This document shows positions 55,691 to 64,000 of a stretch of 64,000 nt of DNA, one piece after another (positions within the stretch are counted from its first letter, which is position 1; each line of letters begins with the position of its first letter). The notes beneath the pieces are model-generated. The model saw only the letters and a list, made by a program, of their open reading frames with translations. It was not told the DNA's origin and did no database searches. Position numbers and translations under genes: made by a program. The stretch is from Odobenus rosmarus divergens (Eukaryota; Chordata; Mammalia; Carnivora; Odobenidae), in the NCBI RefSeq assembly GCF_000321225.1, contig NW_004450944.1, positions 774,591 through 838,590 of the forward strand, given 5' to 3'.

Positions 55691-58600
55691 TCTTTGCTTC
55701 ATCAATCACCACTGCCCCATCTGCTGGTCCTTGCCATCACGCCCCACGTCTGCTCTGAGTTCCTGAACACATGTATCCCTCACTCCCTGGAACCCTCACT
55801 GCACTTAGTTATTGCATCTTAATTTATATACCTTTTTCACTGCAAGGATCACTGCATTGTATTATCACTATTATGATTCTGTGTGATCCATATGATTCTC
55901 TCTGGAGACCAAGATGAATCTGCTCATTTAAATCTTCATGGAAAATAACACTTTGCGACCTCAGTCAGTATTTGATTAATGTATAGCATATTATATATTT
56001 AAACATATTATATACTCCTCCCATGCCTTTTACAAATGTAAATCTTGTTGTTGAAATAAGAATTGGGTAGATTGATGCAGATGGCCATTATTGACCAGGT
56101 GGAATCTAAAAGCAAAGTAAAAGAGAGCACCTGGAAGTCCAGTTTCCCCTCTGGTGGAGGAAACCTCTGAAGATCTTCCCAGGGCAGTTCCTCTACCTAC
56201 AAAGAGTAGTTTCTCTCTCTTTCAGCTCATACTGTCAAGTTGACCCTGTCCTCTGCTCTGGCCTTGTCCCTAAAGTGATCCTGACCCCGACCTTCCCAAC
56301 CATAGAATAGTGCCTGAGAAAAACGGATAGAGGAGGGAGGGAAGGGATTACAATAGTAATCATGGGTAATTCCAAAACATCACATTGCTGGTGAGTTTAG
56401 AAGACTTCTTCCCTTACCCATCTGTTGTCTGAAAGGAGCACAAGAAAAGCAGACTAAAGACCCCAATTGTACTGATCAGTCATTCCCAATGCTGATGTTT
56501 GCATAAGAACAGTAACATTTCCCAATAAAACATCCCCTGGTGACAGTTCTAGGAATATCAACATTCGGAGAAATATTTTTTGGTACTAGAAATTATAGTT
56601 CCTATGAAAAACCAGGATTCAATCTGATATATTTTTATTCCCTTCCCAAAGACTTTTGGGTAATGGAGAAAATTTAGATTAATTCAGATCACTTCAAAAT
56701 GGACATCCTGGCTAATTTTCCTTAACCAATGATCTCGATTTTTTCCCCAAGAAGCCAGGTTCCCGTGACTCTATGAAGTTTTCCTCACTTCTGTGTACTT
56801 ACATCCAAGTGCAAGGCATACTTCCTCTCCAGGTCGATCATTTTTTTTCCCTGGAATGTCTTCTTTCAAAGGACAAGCTAAGAATTTTGCTGAACTTCAA
56901 CAATCTAAACCTTAGCACTGGACCTCCAAATTAGATTCTTGACTTTTATTCAAATACATTTGATTACATTAAGTAAGAGCCACAAGATTATTTTGAATAT
57001 TCTCATAAATATGTTCACTATTTTGGAAACCTCTTGGCTTCAGAAATGACTAGTATTTCTAGGAAAGCGTATTTATCCATGGTAATTTTCAACTATTTCT
57101 ATCTCTATTTTGCCGATTAATGAGAGGGCCAAGTAATTCATATATTTATTCAATTTAATACACATTCACTGGATTTTGTTCCAGGTCTAAGATGGACACT
57201 GTAGGGACACAAACGGGGTCCTGTTTTAGATGTAGGCATCTGAAGGGGAGGCCAAGACAGGTGCAGGTTCAAGTGGGGGAGCACAAGGAAAGGCATTTAG
57301 TTTAGACAGAACCACCTGGCTAAAAGCAGATGTCCCAAGACAAAGGCATGAGAATCTGGGCTGACCCTGGAGGAACTGAGGATTCGGAGGGAAAGGTAGG
57401 TCAGGCAAAGGCCTGGATTCAGGGGAAGGCTTCCATTGTATAAGGTAAACCTACGGGAGCCATTGAAATCTCTGTCTAGGGGTGGATGCTGGAGGTGGAA
57501 GGACAATTTAGAGCAGATAATGAAGAGCTGAGCGAGGGAACTATAAACTTGAACTTGGAAAGGAGGTGCCAGATACAAGAGCTCTTACGCCAGATGCAAG
57601 GAGGAAGCATCCGTTACAGACACCTAGAGTATAAGGAAGTCAGAAGGGGCGCATGTGGATGATGATTATATTTTTAGATAAGGTGAGTCTAAGTGGAGAA
57701 GTCCAATACGAGTTGAATAAAGAACACGAATAAGTGCATAATCTGCATCAGGATAAACAGTCCCCTCCCCCAACCCACACATGCAAATAGAGAATGTAAG
57801 GAAGTTGTATAACAGGTGCCCTGTGATTAGTAGAGCTAAGGGTCAAATTGCCTGTGTGGGAAGTGAGCAATCTGACCTGCTGGTCTTAAAAAGACAGAGG
57901 AATCACTGCTGTGCATAGGTATATTATTGTTTCATTTTTGGATAAGGTGAGTCTGATGTTCTGAGGGAGATCCAGATTGAGAAATCCAACAGGCAGTTGG
58001 AGCACTAACATGGACAAATGCCCAACTATATATCCAGAAAAGAACAACTACAACAAAGGGGATGATGGTCTATAGAAGTCAGATCACCCTGAAGTCTTCT
58101 ATTTAATTCTGGGTGCCACACTTTGATGATAAAATTGGGGTCTGTTCAGAAGGGGAGAGAAATGAAATGTGTGACTGTAGTTTGGGAAAAAGCTTGAAGG
58201 AGCTTTGAATGCTTGACTTGATGAAAAGAAAAAGCAGGGAAGGCTCCGTCCATCTTGTCAAAGTGGATTCAGACTTGACCAGTATCAGGTAAGAGGTAGA
58301 CCTAGGAGCCAAAGGACAGACACTAGGGCAAGGCACATTCCAAGTCAAGATAAGGACTCCCTGGACAGCACTTTGGCACAGGGGTGATTGCCTCATCATC
58401 AAGGAAACTGAAGCATACACTGGACAATAACCCCAGGGGATGCCATCGAGGGGACCAAAGCATATGGTGGTGAGCTCGATAATAGTTAGATGTCCTGTCA
58501 GTTCTATGACCCCATGGGAGGAGGCAGATTGGAGCAAAATACATATGGGTAAGGGTCCCCTACAGAAAGCAGACAGGTGAGGCCACAGGTAAGATGCCCA

Positions 58601-58749
58601 AAACACAGATTATAGCAAAAGAAAATAATGGAACTGTGGAAAGAATTTTGTACAAAATGAGAGAAAAGAAGCTAGTGGAGACAGAAATGTCATAAAAGAA
58701 TAGGAAGAAAATTCAAAGACTGTCACATAACAAAAGACAAGGAAGGGGA
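55691..58749. other. Long stretch without recognised genes
   Basis: About 3 kb of mixed composition. The block at 57,200-58,620 may be an ancient LINE remnant: TTCTGGGTGCCACACTTTG at 58,108 recalls CR1/L3, but I cannot secure this. Minus-strand open frames (93 and 167 codons) run opposite to it and look accidental. Confidence 0.3.
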
Positions 58750-60740
58750 AATATATTATTGAGATATATATAGCTTTCATATCGTAAAGTGCACAATTGT
58801 TAAGGGTACAGCTTGATGATTTTTCACACCGTTCCAGAAGGTTCTCTCAAGCCTTCCGTATTCACTACTCCCAAAGGATAATCACTTTTCTGACTTTTGG
58901 CATAGATTAGATTAGCCTGTTTTTGAACTTTATATAAATGGAACCATGCAATATGTACTCTCGTGATTTCTTTAAGTCAATATTCTGTCTGCATGTTGTT
59001 ATGTGTCAGTAGTTCATTCCTTCCCATCATTATGTAGATAATGGAAGTTTCCAGGTTTTGGCTATCATAAATAAATACATGTGGACATAAACACTCATTT
59101 CTGTTGGTAACCTTCACAGTATAATCTCTGTGTCATAGGGTAGATATATATTCAGCTTTAGTCACTATAGCCAAACATTGTTTCAAAAATCTTGTAACAA
59201 TATATACTCTCACCCACAATTAAGAGAGTTAAAATTCTATACATTTTCATTAACACTTCGTATGTTGTCATTTTAATATCAGCCATCTTGGTGGGTGTGT
59301 CATGATATACTATTGGGCTATTTTAATTTCTCTGGTGAGAACAGCATTTGGTTGAGATGAGACCACCTCTGGCTAAACATTATTTTTTCATATATTTAGT
59401 AGACATTCTGATACCCTCCTTTATAAAGTGTCTGCTCAAGTCTCTTGTCCATTCTTAAAGTGGGTTGTCTGATAGATACATATACACATACTTCTGGATT
59501 TGAGTCCTTGCATGTATTGCAAATATCTTTTCAAAGTTTGTGGCTTGCTTTTTTCACTCTTTTAAGGACATTTTTGGATGAACAAAATTAATTTTAATGA
59601 AGTCAAATTTATCCATCTTTTTCTTTTATTATTGGTTCTGTTTTTAAAAAGCTTTGCCTTCTCAAAGGTCATAAAGATACTCTCTTATATTTTCTTCTAG
59701 AATGTTGATAGTTTTAGTGTTAAGTCTATGATCCATCTTGAAATAATTTTTGTATATGGCATAGGGATCAAGTTTAATTTTTTTCCTTACAAATCTACAT
59801 GTGATCTCACATCAACTTGGAAAAGACTCTCCTCTCCCTCACTTAATTGTAGGGTAGTCTTTCTTTTAAGTCAAGTGACTGCATATCTGTAGGTTTGTCT
59901 CTGGACTCTCTGTTCCATTGATCCTTCTATCTCTGTTTCAATGCCACAATTTCAATTATCTAGTTTTAGAGCAAGTCTTAAAACTGGTAAAATGAAACCT
60001 CCAGATTTGTTGTTATTCTTAAATATTTCCTTGTATATTATAATTACTTTTCATTTCCATTTAAATTTTGTAATCAACTTGTCAACTTATACAGGAAAAA
60101 CCCCTACTGGGTCACTAATTGAAATTTCAAAGAATCTATGTGTCATCTAAGGAGAACTGACATCTTTAAAATACTAAGTATTCCAATCCATGAACATGGT
60201 ATATGCTTCTATTTTTTAAGATCTTAATTAATTTCTCCCAATGTTTTGTACTTTTTGGTGTGGCATTCTTGCACATCTGCAGTTAAATTTTTTCCTAGAT
60301 ATTTTTTATGGTAATTTTTATATGGTAAACCATATTTTTTTTAACTTTCCTAATTGTTGCTAATATGTTAACCTCTGAATGACACTTTTAATTATTCTTT
60401 CCTAATTTTAATAACTTCCATTTCTTTTTCCTTGCCTTAGTGCTTCAGTAAAATAGACGGTTAAGGCGGTTAACTTTATTTTTTTTTTAAGATTTATTTA
60501 TTTATTTGAGAGAGAGCAAGAGAGAGTGGGGCTGGGAGGGTCAGAGGGAGAAGGAGAGAGAAACCTTAGCAGACTCAGCGCTGATCACAGAGCACCACAC
60601 AGGACTCAATCCCATGATCCTGAGATCACCACCTGAGCCAAAACCAAGAGTCGGATGCTCAACTGACTGTGCCACCCAGGCACCCCAAGGTTGTTGCCTT
60701 TTAATCCTAGTTTGCTTTCAGTATTTTAAATTTAAATGTT
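58750..60740 (-). mobile_element. Old L1M copy (antisense), split by a SINE
   Basis: From the reversed 3' UTR (AAAGTGCACAATTGTTAAGGG) through GAACTTTATATAAATGGAACC, CATCTTGGTGGGTGTGTC and TGTCTGCTCAAGTCTCTTGTCC to ORF2 (CTATGATCCATCTTGAAATAA, CTCTCTGTTCCATTGATCC, CCAATCCATGAACATGGTATATG). All frames are disrupted. A SINE at 60,479 splits off the last 50 bp. Confidence 0.82.
60479..60686 (-). mobile_element. Older SINEC copy, reverse, inside L1M
   Basis: Reversed copy with CTGAGCCAAAACCAAGAGTCGG and GTGCCACCCAGGCACCCC. Flanks AAGGCGGTTAACTTTA and AAGGTTGTTGCCTTTT are a plausible decayed target duplication. Confidence 0.9.
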
Positions 60741-61034
60741 AATTCTACAGAGGAACTTGATAACTTATTTGGACATTTCAGGAAGGGAGTATAGTGCTTT
60801 TGTTGATTGAAGAACAGCACCCTTCTATTTGGGAAAGACCATCACCTTGGACAGATCAAGCAGGTCTAGAACTGTCCTATCTACTGCATGGGGCAGTACT
60901 GTGGTCACCACTAACCACATATCTGAGTCAAACTTTAATCTCTGGATCGTTCTCAGTTGCTGTGTTTTATTCTCCCTTTCCCTAGATCTAGGTCTCTGGA
61001 TCTGGAGTTTAAAATCCTGAGAGCACTGAATACT
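60741..61034. other. Single-copy spacer
   Basis: No repeat recognised with confidence. Opposed open frames of 63-70 codons are chance. Confidence 0.3.
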
Positions 61035-61235
61035 CACTATATGCTTGACGCTGTATTAAGCCATTCCCAGGTATTATTTCACTCAATCCTTGTGACAACC
61101 TTCGTAAAAACAGATAAGGTAACAGGGCCACAGTGAAATGGGCTTACTTATCCATGGCCACACCATCATTATGCAAGGGAGCCAGCATCCAAACCGGGCA
61201 CTCTGATTCCGTAACACTGCCACTATGCCATTAGG
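61035..61235 (-). mobile_element. MIR SINE (reverse)
   Basis: ATTATTTCACTCAATCCTTGTGACAACCTTCG, CAGATAAGGTAACAGGGCCAC and GCCAGCATCCAAACCGGGCACTCTGATTCC follow reversed MIR. Confidence 0.7.
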
Positions 61236-61694
61236 AATCAAATTTCTTGCCCCAGCCCCCTGTTTGAGGTCACTTCTCTTTATTATGGCCTAGACCACTG
61301 GACATGTTTGCTCACCATGTAGCCAACAGGAAAGCTACTGAATTTGGGCTTCATCAGAGAGCCTTGAAAATAGTGGTCATGTTCTCAATTCCTGCGTTCT
61401 TAAAGTTTTATCCCATTCCAGAACAAAGTAAACAGTTCTCTCCAGCATTCTGTCCTATCACTTACTTTTGTCAAAAGCAATAGGTCTAAAGCTCTGCAAC
61501 TACAAAAGATAATTACCTGAAAATAACTCAATTGTTTCCCAGTGGAAAGGTTAGTTTATATGCAAAATCTAGAGAGGTGCATAATTCTTCTCAAAAGAGA
61601 CATATTCTGGTCTATCAACTGTCTCTTTAAAAATTATCCAAAACAAAACCACTGCAAAGAGTCTAGGCATAGAAAGAGTCCTTATTCCTTGAGG
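61236..61694. other. Single-copy spacer
   Basis: Nothing recognised. Confidence 0.35.
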
Positions 61695-62180
61695 CTTCAT
61701 TCATAATAGTTATCTCTTACATCATAATAAATCACCACAAGACTTAGTGACTTAACAATCATTTTATTATCTTTATGGTTTCTGAGGGTCTGGAATTCAG
61801 GAAGGGCTTGGCTGGGCAGTTCTGGCTGAGAGTTCTGAATGTGGTTGCAGCCAGCTGTTACTTGGAGCTGGAACAAAGGGCAGTGGTGGGGGGCGAGGCA
61901 CAGAGTCAACCAACTTCCTAAAGTTTCAGACCATGTGGTCTCTTCCCAGGGGCTAGTTTGGGCTTCCTCACAGCATGGTGGCCTTGGACAGGTATAACTA
62001 CTTATATGGCAGCTCAGGGCTCCAGCAAGAATGTTCCAGAAAGCAAAGTGAAACTGCTTTATCTCTTCCAAATTATCCTCAGAAGTAATGCAGTATTATT
62101 CCTGCCACATTCTATTGTTACAAGTGAGACACAAATGTATCCAGATATATGGGGAAGGGATTAGACTTCCCTCTTGATGG
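61695..62180 (+). mobile_element. LTR-like mammalian repeat, family not assigned
   Basis: TCATAATAAATCACCACAAGACTTAGTGACTTAAC, ATTTTATTATCTTTATGG, TTTCTGAGGGTCTGGAATTCAGG and GCTGGGCAGTTCTGGCTGAGAG follow the opening of a very common mammalian LTR-type repeat. The 3' limit is unclear. A 124-codon minus-strand frame across it is accidental. Confidence 0.5.
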
Positions 62181-62936
62181 GGAGCTGCCTAAGAGAACAT
62201 ATGGGTTGAGCAATGATGTAACCTTTGGAAAAATTCAATCTGTCCCACAGTCTAGTGTTAGCCATATACTGCAAATGTCATGTATGAGGGAACCCATGCC
62301 ATTCTCATTTTTCAGATATGTAAACCAAGAAAAAGCATTTCTGATCTGTTTCTGGTTATAAAGAGGAGGGGAAGAAACCATCACATCTGTTTAAACACGC
62401 AACTTGAAAGATAAACATAGTATATACAAATTACTTTGTGAACTGTAAAATATGGCATAATTTACTGTGGTCATTCATCACAACTTGGAAACATCTCTGG
62501 AAAAGTCTGTTATCTCTGCAAATCTGACATTTTATCAAGACAGATGATGCTGTCCTTCAAAAGTTTCATCTACATAACAAGTACCACTTGAATTGCTGTA
62601 GGAAAATATTTGGGTATTTCCTAGAGTTGTATTTAATGGAGAATTTGGAAAGTTCAAACTATCAACAAGATTGGCCTGCCAAATGTTTCCCATTGGAAGA
62701 GAGTACAGTTACAGGCAAGAAATACGTGCTTTGGCCTGGAGCTCAGGAAAGAAAGAACCATGGATGGACAAGGGCAACTCGCAAAAGGTGCCGGGTTATT
62801 GGTCAATTGCTGTCCAATTAGCATCTGCAAACAGAAATTCTTCATCTCCTCTCTCAAGTTCAGTCAACTCTCATTTCACATCTTCCAGGGTTTTGTACAC
62901 TTTAGTTTTGATTTTTAAAAATTTTTGATTCAGAGT
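62181..62936. other. Single-copy DNA, no gene seen
   Basis: Open frames of 67-85 codons at 62,588-62,928 overlap on both strands; no protein recognised. Confidence 0.35.
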
Positions 62937-62937
62937 T

Positions 62938-63070
62938 TATATATATATATATACACACACACTCATAAATATATATATAAACATATATACACATATAAAT
63001 ATATATAAATACATAGGTATATGTGCATATATATACCCACACACACGCACACATATATGAATATATATGT
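62938..63070 (+). repeat. (TA)n with CA interruptions
   Basis: About 130 bp of ATATAT with ACACAC and AAATA interruptions. Likely unstable in length and prone to unpairing. Confidence 0.93.
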
Positions 63071-63126
63071 GAAAATGCTTATCTCAAGATAATTAATGCT
63101 GGAACACTACTGTTTTCTACTTTGGG

Positions 63127-63168
63127 GTGTGTGTGTGTGTGTGTGTGTGTGTGTTCGCGCGCGCGCAT
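63127..63168 (+). repeat. (GT)n followed by (CG)n
   Basis: About 14 GT units, then TCGCGCGCGCGC. Except at the TT junction, it is alternating purine-pyrimidine throughout, the sequence type with the highest Z-DNA potential. Confidence 0.93.
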
Positions 63169-63236
63169 TTAGAGGCGGTGAGAACATTCATCCTCTGAAA
63201 TGTTTTGATTCTCAAACTGTTTCCTTCTGACTGCAG

Positions 63237-63522
63237 CTTTGCTTGCATGTTGTCTGTTGTTTTCTGCTCCTCCGACAATATTTTCCTTCCTGGACCAGCA
63301 AGGAGTTCACGCAGACCGGAAACAGGGCTTGGGGTGGCTAGCTAAGTTTGTTGGTTCAAACGCGCCCTCTGCTGTTGACTTGGTGAAGTGCAGTTTCCTT
63401 CGTGAACGGCGCTGCTTTTGGGAGAGGGTCTCTTCTGATTTTGTGATTCCTGTTTATCTCTGGGCGGCTCTTAATTTTATCCCTTTCGTTTTTCTCTCTC
63501 CACATTGCTCAGTCTCCAACCG
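63237..63522 (+). other. Exon-like block: acceptor, open frame, donor
   Basis: A pyrimidine-rich acceptor (TGTTTCCTTCTGACTGCAG, AG at 63,235-63,236) and a good donor (CCG|GTAAGT, GT at 63,523-63,524) bound 286 bp. One frame is open throughout; its first stop is the TAA created inside the donor itself. There is no ATG at its start, so it would be an internal exon. The peptide (about 95 residues) has hydrophobic ends and no recognised domain. No repeat overlaps. It could be a coding exon, a lncRNA exon or coincidence. Confidence 0.2.
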
Positions 63523-64000
63523 GTAAGTGCCCTTCCAAGGTTCCCCCTTCTGTCTTGAAGCCTCATCATTCCCAGGGCTATCACTGTGGATCCCACCGGC
63601 GTTCAAGTATTTCCACTAGGGATGGGACTTGACTTTCTAGGGGTGATGTTGGCTGGGCTGCATCACCCCAGGTTCCTCATTTCCTGTCCTTTTCTTCACT
63701 TGTTATCCACTGTCTATCCAGTGCTCCTGACAGGGGTGGACTCCAGAGCCGCCCGGCTGGACCTGGGTGTTTATCTCCCTCCATACAGGTAACCTGAAGT
63801 TTGTAAAACGATGTCTCCTAGTAATACTGAAGGCATGTGTAAAAGATGCTTTTATTTGCTCTCTTTGTTGATTTGAGGGATTTGGGGGAGAAGGTATACA
63901 AAAATTTGGATCTAGGCAATCACCATTATTCTACTACAACTTGGAGTTCTGTATGTTTAAATAGTAATGCCATTTACTGCATGAAATATATATCCATTTT
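63523..64000. other. Single-copy right edge
   Basis: A second donor-like site CAG|GTAACC lies at 63,788/63,789 after a moderately GC-rich stretch (GAGCCGCCCGGCTGG). Nothing else recognised. Confidence 0.35.

Noticed and set aside
58103..58606. 167-codon minus-strand open frame
   Set aside because: It lies in a block that may be an ancient LINE remnant on the other strand, and the peptide resembles no protein I know. Cys/Ser/Leu-rich content is typical of antisense chance frames.
7080..60686. tRNA-Lys-like sequences on both strands
   Set aside because: They are the heads of SINEC retroposons, not tRNA genes: no cloverleaf is maintained and each is followed by the SINE body and A-rich tail.
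2331..60686. Many near-identical units of about 200 bp, array-like at first sight
   Set aside because: They are dispersed SINEs with individual target duplications and irregular spacing, not a CRISPR or satellite array.

Overview
The window reads as non-coding nuclear DNA from a carnivoran mammal. Twenty-two copies of the carnivore tRNA-Lys-derived SINE (SINEC/CAN-SINE) are visible, with the usual head (CTGGGTGGCTCAG), CT-rich middle and AAATAAATAAAATCTTTAAA tail. The LINE-1 copies have carnivoran-type 5' and 3' ends. I see no copy with the head of the young canid-specific SINE, so an arctoid host (bear, seal/walrus or weasel group) fits best. This last step is inference from remembered consensus sequences.

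No protein-coding gene, rRNA, functional tRNA or known small RNA could be recognised. The open reading frames are short. Many start at non-ATG codons, and most lie on or antisense to repeats. The window looks like an intergenic stretch or the inside of a very large intron.

Layout. 1-1.11 kb: CpG-rich 5' UTR of a leftward-running L1 that entered an old LTR. 1.1-2.7 kb: three LTR pieces, one split by a SINE. 4.2-5.2 kb: old L1. 8.6-9.3 kb: L1 end plus two hAT-type miniature transposons. 14.9-21.1 kb: a dense L1 graveyard with nested L1, SINE and Tigger insertions. 21.2-25.4 kb: MIRs, LTRs and four SINEs. 25.4-29.7 kb: old sequence with a CR1/L3-like LINE and an LTR. 31.4-35.5 kb: short L1 and SINE insertions, one nested. 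36.95-37.5 kb: a probable class I ERV solo LTR. 38.8-39.4 kb: a small single-copy CpG cluster with an ATG-started ORF. 39.6-40.3 kb: old L1. 41-49 kb: mostly single-copy DNA with MIRs, SINEs and two related unassigned repeats. 49.7-51.5 kb: an internally deleted L1 with clear target-site duplications. 52-55.4 kb: SINE inverted pairs, an exact 31-bp duplication and a (CA)n tract. 58.7-60.7 kb: antisense old L1. 62.9-63.2 kb: TA/CA and TG/CG tracts, followed at 63,237-63,522 by an exon-like block.

The nesting gives a relative history: MIR, L2/CR1-like LINEs and MLT1-like LTRs first, then old L1M copies with the hAT and Tigger elements, then carnivoran SINEs and L1s. No undescribed multi-gene system is supported. 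The observations most worth checking are the 31-bp templated-looking duplication, the CpG cluster at 39.0-39.2 kb and the splice-bounded open frame at 63.2 kb.
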